DNA from: JAVXAN01 sp036660495
GTDB taxonomy: Bacteria; Bacillota_I; Bacilli_A; RF39; UBA660
DNA: 7,886 nt
Direction of reading: 5' to 3'
Assembly (NCBI GenBank): GCA_036660495.1
Contig: JAVXAN010000033.1
Location: 1 to 7,886 of the forward strand
The notes beneath the pieces were generated by a model. The model was not told the DNA's origin, made no database searches, and was given only the letters and a program-made list of their open reading frames with translations. A program made the translations under genes and the position numbers. Below are positions 1 through 5,659 of this stretch, piece by piece (the first letter of the stretch is position 1; every line of letters begins with the position of its first letter).

Positions 1-941
1 GCATCTTTTAAAACATAAAATATTGATGTTAATGAAAATAAAATACTAACTGCATATATTATTAAAACCGTTTTTCTTTGACTAAACTTTTTATTTAGTA
101 ACTGGTGATGAAGATGTTCTTTATCAGCTTCATATATTGGCTTTTTATTAATTATTCTTCTTATTATAGCAAAGAAAGTATCAAGAATTGGAATTGCTAA
201 AATAAGCATTGGTACAACTAGAGAAGTTAGTGTTACCGCTTTAAATCCAACTAAACAAACAACAGAAATCATAAAACCTAAAAACATTGACCCTGACTCA
301 CCCATAAATATTTTAGCAGGATTAAAGTTAAAGATTAAAAATCCTAAAGATGCTCCTATCATAATAAAGGTTAAAGTTATTTCTAAACTACCTATATTAT
401 GCATAATAAAGGCAATTATCCCAATTGTTGTAAAGAAAATTGCTGATATCCCAGCGGCTAAGCCGTCTAGTCCGTCAATAAAGTTTATACAATTCATTAA
501 CGCTACCATAAATATTATTGTAAGTGGATATGCAAAGATTCCAAAATCAAAATAAAGTCCAAAAGCTGATATATCATTTAATAAGATGTTACCATAAAAA
601 GTAACAATGCATGCTGCAACTACTTGTCCAATAAGTTTTTGCCTTGCTTTTAACGGACTAATATCATCAATTATGCCAGTTAAAACAACGATAAAACTCG
701 CAATTAATATTGCAAGCATTTGAGTGTTTTCTTGGGCAAATAGCATGTAACCAAAGATAAACCCAAAAAACATCATAAGTCCTCCAGCCCTAGGCATCGG
801 CTTTTTATGTATTTTTCGCTCATTTGGATAATCTACCGCTCCAATATGTATTGATATCTTTTTTACTAACGGAAATAATATGGCAGTAAAAGCCATAACA
901 AAAGCTACTATTTTTAATACTTCAATTATTTTTTCATTCAT
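1..941 (-). CDS. tagO: TagO/WecA-family undecaprenyl-phosphate sugar-1-phosphate transferase (3' end cut by window)
   Basis: Integral membrane enzyme of the MraY/WecA/TagO superfamily (glycosyltransferase family 4 of Pfam), which moves a HexNAc-1-phosphate, usually GlcNAc-1-P, from a UDP-sugar to undecaprenyl phosphate and so starts wall teichoic acid or surface polysaccharide synthesis. The frame was read from the sequence: 313 codons are present and no stop is reached before position 1. Family motifs are visible in order: DYPNERKIH with PRAGG (residues about 37-54), the Asp pair DD (92-93), NFIDGLDGLAAG (153-164), NP-K-FMGESGS (207-218) and the TagO/WecA signature EADKEHLHHQLL (271-282), which MraY lacks in this form. 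Many hydrophobic helices fill the gaps. Family length is about 320-360 residues, so only the last helix or tail is missing. The ATG at 941 follows a GGTGAT ribosome site. It lies downstream of a glycosyltransferase cluster but behind a terminator, so it is probably a separate unit. The exact sugar is inferred from family. Confidence 0.92.
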   Translation of the reverse strand, partial: MNEKIIEVLKIVAFVMAFTAILFPLVKKISIHIGAVDYPNERKIHKKPMPRAGGLMMFFGFIFGYMLFAQENTQMLAILIASFIVVLTGIIDDISPLKARQKLIGQVVAACIVTFYGNILLNDISAFGLYFDFGIFAYPLTIIFMVALMNCINFIDGLDGLAAGISAIFFTTIGIIAFIMHNIGSLEITLTFIMIGASLGFLIFNFNPAKIFMGESGSMFLGFMISVVCLVGFKAVTLTSLVVPMLILAIPILDTFFAIIRRIINKKPIYEADKEHLHHQLLNKKFSQRKTVLIIYAVSILFSLTSIFYVLKD

Positions 942-954
942 TTTAATCACCACT

Positions 955-960
955 ATTATA
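955..960 (-). promoter_or_regulatory. possible -10 box for the tagO-like gene
   Basis: A perfect TATAAT reads on the minus strand 13 bases upstream of the ATG at 941. No convincing -35 lies at 16-18 bases: the nearest TTGTTT is 20 bases away. The region is nearly all A/T, so a chance match is possible. If used, the leader would be under 10 bases and would begin inside the ribosome site. Confidence 0.3.
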
Positions 961-978
961 ATTTTATCATAAAAACAA

Positions 979-997
979 AAAAACAACTATTGTTTTT
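979..997. repeat. short perfect inverted repeat in the tagO upstream region
   Basis: AAAAACAA (979-986) is followed by a 3-base loop and TTGTTTTT (990-997), an 8-bp perfect inverted repeat. On the minus strand it is followed by more T residues (978-971), so it could be a weak second terminator behind the hairpin at 1006-1035. It contains only one G-C pair per arm and may be a chance product of A/T richness. Confidence 0.3.
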
Positions 998-1005
998 ATT
1001 ATTAT

Positions 1006-1035
1006 AAAAAAAATAGACACATAAAATGTCTATTT
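1006..1035 (-). terminator. intrinsic terminator of the GT4-GT2 operon, overlapping the GT2 stop codon
   Basis: On the minus strand AAATAGACA (1035-1027) pairs perfectly with TGTCTATTT (1019-1011) across a 7-base loop, and a run of eight T follows (1013-1006). The TAG stop of the GT2 gene (1032-1030) is part of the upstream stem arm. The stem is A/T-rich with only two G-C pairs per arm, so termination may be partial, with read-through into the tagO-like gene. Confidence 0.75.
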
Positions 1036-1926
1036 ATCAAAGCCGCTTTTTTCTTTTATTATGTATAATGGCCTGTTTAAAGTATTATCATATATTCTTA
1101 TTATATATAAAGAAATAACTCCAAACGATAACATAATTAATGAAAGGATTAATATTATCATCCTAAATCCTAAATTCCCAAAAAGAATAAAATTTAATAC
1201 GCCAATAACAGATACTATTATGGATGCTATAAGCACGTATTTAAGTGGTTTAGTTGAAAACGAAACAATTCCTCCTAAGGCATAGTTAATCAAAACAGTA
1301 ATTGACCACTTTGATTTACCATATACTCTTTTTTCTGGTGAGTACGGTACGTAAATAGTGTTAAACCCAATCCATGAGAAAATCCCTTTTAAAAATCTTT
1401 TATGTTCTTTTAAAGATAGTATGGCATCTTTTACAGAAGCTTTAAACACCCTAAAGTCACTAGCTCCAGGTAATAGTTTAACTGATGATATGTTGTTCAT
1501 TATTTTATAAAACACTGCTGTTAAGGCTCTTTTTAGCTTTGATTCATCACTATATGACTCTCGGTATGCTGCTACAGAATCATATTCCTTATTTTCTAAC
1601 AACTTCTCATACATTTCAACTAACACTTCAGGTTTTTGCTGTAAATCAGCATCAATTATTGCTACGTATTCACCTTTGGCATGTTCAAGCCCAGCATACA
1701 TCGCCGCTTCCTTACCAAAGTTTTTAGAAAAAGTTATTGATTTTACCATTTTATCATTTTTACTTATTTCTTTTATTTTAGAACCGCTATCATCAAGCGA
1801 TCCATCATCTACAATTATTATTTCATGAGTGATTTTTTTACCTTTCAATGTTTTTGATAATTCTTCATAAAATTGTTGGATAACTCCTGTTTCGTTAAAA
1901 CAAGGAACTATTACTGAAAGTTTCAT
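1030..1926 (-). CDS. GT2 glycosyltransferase, GtrB/DPM1-like (polyprenyl-phosphate sugar synthase type)
   Basis: The 298-residue protein has a GT-A catalytic domain followed by two membrane helices, the layout of GtrB/CsbB/YkoT-type enzymes, which load a sugar (often glucose) onto undecaprenyl phosphate for later use outside the membrane. Visible motifs: SVIVPCFNE near the N-terminus, VDDGS (39-43) for the nucleotide, metal-binding DAD (92-94), GASDFR (154-159), and RVYGKSKW (200-207), the conserved pre-membrane motif. Helices span about 229-250 and 254-277, followed by the family's tail motif IRIYDNTLNRPLYI. Length is normal (about 300-330). The ATG at 1926 follows AGAGGTG, which overlaps the stop of the upstream GT4 gene 10 bases away, so the two are translated from one message. 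The donor sugar cannot be told from sequence. No GtrA-type flippase is seen in the window. Confidence 0.9.
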   Translation of the reverse strand: MKLSVIVPCFNETGVIQQFYEELSKTLKGKKITHEIIIVDDGSLDDSGSKIKEISKNDKMVKSITFSKNFGKEAAMYAGLEHAKGEYVAIIDADLQQKPEVLVEMYEKLLENKEYDSVAAYRESYSDESKLKRALTAVFYKIMNNISSVKLLPGASDFRVFKASVKDAILSLKEHKRFLKGIFSWIGFNTIYVPYSPEKRVYGKSKWSITVLINYALGGIVSFSTKPLKYVLIASIIVSVIGVLNFILFGNLGFRMIILILSLIMLSFGVISLYIIRIYDNTLNRPLYIIKEKSGFDK

Positions 1927-1936
1927 TTTACACCTC

Positions 1937-3064
1937 TTATTTTTTTATATTTATAATTTGAGACCATTTAGCTAAAACTGGAGGACTACTATAATCTTTA
2001 GCCGATTCTCTGGCTTTTTTACCTAATTTTTTTCTTAGCTTTTCATCTTTTATTAATAAGTCTATTTTTTCAATCATCGCTTGTTTATTTCTATTTTTAA
2101 TTAAGTATCCATTTACACCATCTTCAATTATCTCATTAGCTCCCTGGGCACTATCATACGCAATGCACGGTACTCCATAAGAGAAGGCTTCCACTAAAAC
2201 CAGTCCAAAGCTTTCAGTGTGTGAAGTCATTAAACAAATAGAACTATTTAATAATATTTCATTAATATAATCCTTATTTTGATATCCATGAAATATTACT
2301 TTATCCCCTAGTTGCAGTTCTTCTGCTAAATCCATCAAGTTATTTCGTTGCATTCCATCTCCAATTAAATTGAGTTTCCAAGTTGGGTGATTTAAAGTTA
2401 ACTCTTTAAAAAGTTTTAATAAATCATCAAACCCTTTTTCTAATGAGAGTCTACCTATTGCAACTAAATTATCAGAATCAAGTTTAGAGGCTTTAGCTGG
2501 ATAATTATCAAGCGAGTGGGAAATATAAATAGCTTTATTTTGCAAATACTTTTTATAATACTGAGTTAATTCATCAGAAACCAAAACTAAATAATCTAGC
2601 CTTTTACATGATGCAACTAGTGCTCTTATGTATTTTTTTCGATTATTATGATGATTATGCTCCCAGGCTATTTTCACAATCCGCTTTTTTACAAACAAAG
2701 ATACTAAAAAGTTATGAACTATTTTAGTTGAAATAACTACGTCACTATCTAATTTTCTAAGTATTAAGCTAGTTTTAATGTATTTAGCATATCCAACTTC
2801 AGCTGATTTTTTAATTCCTTTAAAAAAAAGTTTAAAGTTTTTCCTTTTTAAATAATAAAACATTTCTTTCTTATTTGGCCTTAGATTAGTTAAATAAGTT
2901 ACTTTAACCTTTTCATTTATCTTAAACGCTGGATCTTTATATAATCTATAAACAGATAGTATCTCTACCTCATATTTTTCACATAATAAGTTTGCTAAAG
3001 TAGATACTGCGTTTTCTACTCCACCATATCCTAAGTGTAAAGCTAAAATTGTTACTTTTTTCAT
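1937..3064 (-). CDS. GT4-family glycosyltransferase (GT-B fold)
   Basis: The 375-residue soluble or peripheral enzyme is a retaining GT4 transferase that probably adds a sugar to a lipid-linked glycan at the inner membrane face. The N-terminal domain begins MKKVTILALHLGYGGVE, with the Gly-rich acceptor-side loop at residues 12-16. The C-terminal nucleotide-sugar domain shows AIGRLSLEKGFDDLL (202-216), KLNLIGDG (230-237), and the diagnostic E-x7-E motif at E284 and E292 within ESFGLVLVEAFSYGVP. A long basic stretch (about 72-103 and 126-155, rich in Lys/Arg) could hold it against the membrane. Length is typical for the family. It is the first gene behind a strong promoter (-35 TTGACG, -10 TATAAT) and is followed after 10 bases by the GT2 gene. 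The substrate is not predictable. No frameshift or missing key residue was seen. Confidence 0.9.
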   Translation of the reverse strand: MKKVTILALHLGYGGVENAVSTLANLLCEKYEVEILSVYRLYKDPAFKINEKVKVTYLTNLRPNKKEMFYYLKRKNFKLFFKGIKKSAEVGYAKYIKTSLILRKLDSDVVISTKIVHNFLVSLFVKKRIVKIAWEHNHHNNRKKYIRALVASCKRLDYLVLVSDELTQYYKKYLQNKAIYISHSLDNYPAKASKLDSDNLVAIGRLSLEKGFDDLLKLFKELTLNHPTWKLNLIGDGMQRNNLMDLAEELQLGDKVIFHGYQNKDYINEILLNSSICLMTSHTESFGLVLVEAFSYGVPCIAYDSAQGANEIIEDGVNGYLIKNRNKQAMIEKIDLLIKDEKLRKKLGKKARESAKDYSSPPVLAKWSQIINIKK

Positions 3065-3079
3065 TTTATCACCTTTTCT

Positions 3080-3108
3080 ATTATACTAGATATTAAAAAC
3101 AACGTCAA
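3080..3108 (-). promoter_or_regulatory. sigma-A promoter of the GT4-GT2 operon
   Basis: On the minus strand TTGACG (3108-3103) and TATAAT (3085-3080) are separated by exactly 17 bases, one mismatch from the full consensus. The start codon is only 15 bases beyond the -10 box, so the predicted leader is about 9-10 bases and begins at or within the AAAGGTG ribosome site (3076-3070). The promoter lies in the 70-base gap after the Alg13-like gene and separates the two glycosyltransferase pairs, although read-through from upstream is also possible because no clear terminator is present. Confidence 0.8.
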
Positions 3109-3134
3109 AACTTAGGCCGACTTTTGTAAAGTGA

Positions 3135-3614
3135 TCATTCCATATCAATAATATCTTTAATGCTTTTAGCAAACTTACTTTTATTTGAAACATATTTTCG
3201 TGGAATAAAACTCTCGGTTTTTTTTAAGCAGTCGTTTATCTCATCAACGTTATATAGTGGAATAACATACTTCCTATCCGTGAATTCTGCTATTATTTGA
3301 AGCTGATGATCATTAGTGTGTTCACCATACTTTTTTAACCTAGGCACAGCTATTATCTTTTTATTCATCTTTAAGCACTCTATAATAGTGCCAACTCCAC
3401 CATGAGTTATTATAACGTTTGCTGCTTCAACATATTTGTTTAGTTCTTTTTGTGGTAAAAAATCAAACGTTTCTATTAATGTACTATCATACTTAGTACT
3501 ACCTATTTGGGCAATAACATGATCTTTTATTTTTCCGTTTTTGACGTTTTCTACAATAGCATCAAGGATTCTAGTAAAGGGATCATCTTGAGTCCCCAGT
3601 AAAATTAAAATCAT
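3135..3614 (-). CDS. Alg13-like glycosyltransferase catalytic subunit (GT28 C-terminal domain; PssE/Cps14G type)
   Basis: The 159-residue protein is the nucleotide-sugar-binding half of a two-part GT28-like enzyme. Its partner, the Alg14-like membrane half, is encoded immediately upstream. In streptococcal capsule systems (Cps14F/G) such pairs add the second sugar to an undecaprenyl-diphosphate-linked residue. Motifs, numbered from this start: MILILLGTQDDPF (1-13), matching the family's usual N-terminus, HGGVGT (71-76), and PRLKKYGEHTNDHQ (91-104), the characteristic Alg13/PssE end motif. Length is normal (about 155-165). The ATG at 3614 was chosen over an in-frame GTG at 3626. The GTG lies inside the ribosome site AAGGGGTGG (3631-3623), whereas the ATG is 8 bases past it, shares its A with the upstream TAA stop (TAATG), and aligns with the family start. 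The gene ends in TGA. Confidence 0.9.
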   Translation of the reverse strand: MILILLGTQDDPFTRILDAIVENVKNGKIKDHVIAQIGSTKYDSTLIETFDFLPQKELNKYVEAANVIITHGGVGTIIECLKMNKKIIAVPRLKKYGEHTNDHQLQIIAEFTDRKYVIPLYNVDEINDCLKKTESFIPRKYVSNKSKFAKSIKDIIDME

Positions 3615-4084
3615 TAAAATATCCACCCCTTATATGTAGCTTTAGGATACAATTTTAGCATCGATTCCCACTGAACAATAAAAGTATCTGCAATAGGATA
3701 AACTAAGCGTCCTGTTAACGTTTTTGTGCTAATATTTGCAAAAGATTCAATGTAAATAACTTTTTTTCTAAAAATCTTAGCTATATAGCACATTGCCACG
3801 CATGTATGAGCTCCAGTTGTTATAACAACCTCCGGTTTAAACTTTAAAAATATAATAAAACTTTTAACAATGTTACAAGGAAGGGTAAAAGCATATTTAA
3901 ACATATTTTTTCTGTTACCTGTCATTAAATAATCAACTCTGTTTTTATATTTATCTTTTATAGACATAGTTGATTTATGCTTTTCTGTTACAATTTTATA
4001 ATCATAGTCTTTAAAGATACTACTTAATTGCATCATTTCTGATAAGTGTCCACCCATACTTGAAATAAACATAACTCTTTTCAT
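3614..4084 (-). CDS. Alg14-like glycosyltransferase membrane subunit (PssD/Cps14F type)
   Basis: The 156-residue protein is the membrane-anchoring, acceptor-binding half of the split GT28-like transferase and recruits the Alg13-like catalytic half encoded next. Family marks: MKRVMFISSMGGHLSEM (residues 1-17, with the GGHL loop), hydrophobic segments around 65-82 and 86-105, TTGAHTCV (89-96), KKVIYIESFANI (107-118), the TGRLVYPIADTFIVQW block (124-139), and the typical end YKGWIF (151-156). Length is as expected for bacterial Alg14 homologues (about 150). The ATG at 4084 follows AAGAGGA (4097-4091) and a TATAAT box (4112-4107). Tight coupling to the next gene through TAATG fits equal production of two subunits. 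It could act in capsule, exopolysaccharide or a wall-linked glycan, and the sugar is unknown. Confidence 0.9.
   Translation of the reverse strand: MKRVMFISSMGGHLSEMMQLSSIFKDYDYKIVTEKHKSTMSIKDKYKNRVDYLMTGNRKNMFKYAFTLPCNIVKSFIIFLKFKPEVVITTGAHTCVAMCYIAKIFRKKVIYIESFANISTKTLTGRLVYPIADTFIVQWESMLKLYPKATYKGWIF
3623..3631 (-). promoter_or_regulatory. ribosome binding site that decides the Alg13-like start
   Basis: AAGGGGTGG on the minus strand sits 8 bases before the ATG at 3614 and lies inside the end of the Alg14-like reading frame. The alternative GTG start at 3626 is part of this site and so cannot be served by it. Confidence 0.75.
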
Positions 4085-4106
4085 ATAAAATCCTCTTTCT
4101 TTTAAA

Positions 4107-4135
4107 ATTATAGCAAAAAAAGAGGCTATTTAAAA
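4107..4135 (-). promoter_or_regulatory. probable promoter of the Alg14/Alg13 pair
   Basis: On the minus strand a perfect TATAAT (4112-4107) lies 22 bases before the start codon, with a poor -35 match TTTTAA (4135-4130) at 17-base spacing. The -35 region falls inside the loop of the preceding terminator, so terminator and promoter are interlocked. The start would be near 4100, giving a leader of about 16 bases. Confidence 0.6.
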
Positions 4136-4141
4136 CCCCTT
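4115..4141 (-). terminator. intrinsic terminator of the hydrolase-cohesin operon, fused to the stop codon
   Basis: On the minus strand AAGGGG (4141-4136) pairs with CCTCTT (4125-4120), with one G-U pair in the RNA, across a 10-base loop, followed by seven T (4121-4115). The two A of the stem are the last bases of the TAA stop codon (4142-4140), so there is no spacer between the gene end and the hairpin. Confidence 0.75.
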
Positions 4142-5651
4142 ATTCATCTTCTTCTAAAGATACTCTTCTAACTCTAGATTTATCGGAATTCAACTTTTTT
4201 CTTGCTTCTATTAATTCTTGCTGTTTTAATTTCATTTCTTTTTTAGAAATAGGATACTCATCGTTTTCTACTTTTTTAGCAATCACTTGACGCTTACCAG
4301 CTTTTAACTTTGAGATTTTTAGTTCAAGCTTTGCTATCTTTTTATTGTTTGAAGTAAATGCTTTCTTTATTAAAGTTATTATAAATATTAATATAACAAG
4401 AACTAGTAACATAAACAAGCCAAAGGCTGCATATGAACTTAGTTTTATTTTTTCATCTTTAATGTTGTTCATTTCTTCATAATACCTCTGAAAAGTATTA
4501 TCTTTTGAATCATATGTGTAAAAAGTCTTAATACCGGTATCTAAGTTAAGAGCATAAACTAAGCTAAATTCATCCCTATGATCTTCCTTATACTTCCAAG
4601 CATTAATTTTACTTAGCCCATATTTTACCGTTGTTTTTACAAATCCTATAGGAGCTTTATTTTTAACGTTATTTAATATAAATAAATTTGAACCAAGACT
4701 TTTTATTTCAACATAAGAAGTATAACTTTTTGTTTTTTCATCATATATATATAATTTTATTTTTCCACTTTTATCTTTTAATCCAACTAACGTTAGTTTT
4801 GCAACTTCACTTGTATAGGCTGCAACTTCCTGATTTTCTATTTTTATTTTTGTCTCAGTAAAGCCTACTGGAAGTTCGGTAACTTGACCGGCCTTTCTAA
4901 CAATGGAATATTCTTTTTTTCCTATCTTTACTTTTATTGGATCAAGTTCTAAAACCGTAGCGTTTATTATATAGTTTTTCTTTTCCCCATGTTGTGCAGT
5001 TACTACTATTTCTACTTTATTTAATCCGTCATTTACTAAAACCACCCCAGTACCACTAACTGAAGCTGTTTTATCCGCAACTATTGCACTGATGTTTATT
5101 TGAGTTGTATCAATTGGTAAAGTAACTGAATATTCAGTAACATCTTTATTAAACACCGGGCTTAATTCTGCCCCTTCTACCAATAAAGAAGATAAGTTAT
5201 TGTTCTTACTATAAGTTGATTCTAATTCAGCTTGAGTCATCATTCTAACTGATGAAGAATTAACACCTGATAATACTTCATTAGTTGTTGTATAATCAAG
5301 AACTGATGCATTAATTGGCTTAAACGTTACAGTTCCTGATGATAAAGCAACAAAAGTATACGAATAACTAGCACTTCTCTTAGAACCATTACCATAATCT
5401 ACCACATGAAGTTGTCCACCTGTTAACCTTGCTTTTGAAGAATCATAGCCAAGAGTATATTCCCATGACCCAATTGATGCGTTTGATGATACGTTAACCG
5501 TTACCTTAAAACTACTTCCAACAATTGCTGTGTTAGTTGATGCTGATACGCTTATTTTAGCACTTGCAGCACTTACCCCTGGTAACTTGATAAAGAAAGC
5601 AACTGCCAGTAGTATACTTCCTAACAAATAATTTTTTATCGTATTTTTCAT
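4140..5651 (-). CDS. Membrane-anchored surface protein with cohesin-like and cadherin-like beta-sandwich domains
   Basis: The 503-residue protein is predicted to face outward with its tail in the cytoplasm. Order: signal peptide (1 to about 29, basic N-end, hydrophobic core, A-x-A-like VSAA end, no lipobox Cys); cohesin-like beta-sandwich (about 31-136, with SVSASTNTAIVGSSFKVTV and GSWEYTLGYDSSKARLTGG as the recognisable strands); cadherin-like b1-type domain (about 152-235, typical LSSLLVEGAELSPVF and VTEYSVTLP); two related uncharacterised repeats (about 243-313 and 322-391); one membrane helix (about 406-428); and a Lys/Arg-rich, coiled-coil-prone tail (430-503). It begins 8 bases after the hydrolase stop, with a strong AGGAGGA ribosome site overlapping that TAG, so both come from one message. 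The natural inference is that the cohesin-like domain binds the dockerin of the hydrolase. The fold call comes from strand patterns by eye. A plain adhesion or scaffold role without dockerin binding remains possible. Confidence 0.8.
   Translation of the reverse strand: MKNTIKNYLLGSILLAVAFFIKLPGVSAASAKISVSASTNTAIVGSSFKVTVNVSSNASIGSWEYTLGYDSSKARLTGGQLHVVDYGNGSKRSASYSYTFVALSSGTVTFKPINASVLDYTTTNEVLSGVNSSSVRMMTQAELESTYSKNNNLSSLLVEGAELSPVFNKDVTEYSVTLPIDTTQINISAIVADKTASVSGTGVVLVNDGLNKVEIVVTAQHGEKKNYIINATVLELDPIKVKIGKKEYSIVRKAGQVTELPVGFTETKIKIENQEVAAYTSEVAKLTLVGLKDKSGKIKLYIYDEKTKSYTSYVEIKSLGSNLFILNNVKNKAPIGFVKTTVKYGLSKINAWKYKEDHRDEFSLVYALNLDTGIKTFYTYDSKDNTFQRYYEEMNNIKDEKIKLSSYAAFGLFMLLVLVILIFIITLIKKAFTSNNKKIAKLELKISKLKAGKRQVIAKKVENDEYPISKKEMKLKQQELIEARKKLNSDKSRVRRVSLEEDE
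4479..4925 (-). repeat. duplicated domain inside the cohesin-like surface protein
   Basis: Residues about 243-313 and 322-391 share a spaced pattern: P-[VI]-G-F-x2-T-x-[IV]-K, then Ala plus an aromatic residue, then a Leu/Ala-Leu strand, [ST]-G, then Y-x-Y-D-x-K and a final aromatic Tyr. The clearest anchors are PVGF (261-264) against PIGF (334-337) and YIYDEK (301-306) against YTYDSK (378-383). This is a protein-level repeat only; the DNA copies have diverged. Confidence 0.65.
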
Positions 5652-5659
5652 GTTTCCTC

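Noticed and set aside
1061..1285. Plus-strand open frame of 74 codons opposite the GT2 gene
   Set aside because: It is antisense to the membrane-helix region of a well-conserved gene, has no ribosome site, and its translation resembles no family.
1485..1727. Plus-strand open frame of 80 codons opposite the GT2 catalytic domain
   Set aside because: It is a shadow of the conserved GT-A coding frame, with no ribosome site or promoter of its own.
3096..3128. Possible terminator after the Alg13-like gene
   Set aside because: CAAAA/TTTTG or an interrupted ACAA-GUC/GAC-UUGU stem can be drawn before a T-run, but stems are short with mismatches, and the T-run is part of the downstream promoter spacer.
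1937..4084. One broken four-domain transferase or a frameshifted gene
   Set aside because: Alg14 and Alg13 halves are naturally separate proteins in bacteria, both have normal lengths and starts, and the GT4 gene is a complete unrelated enzyme.
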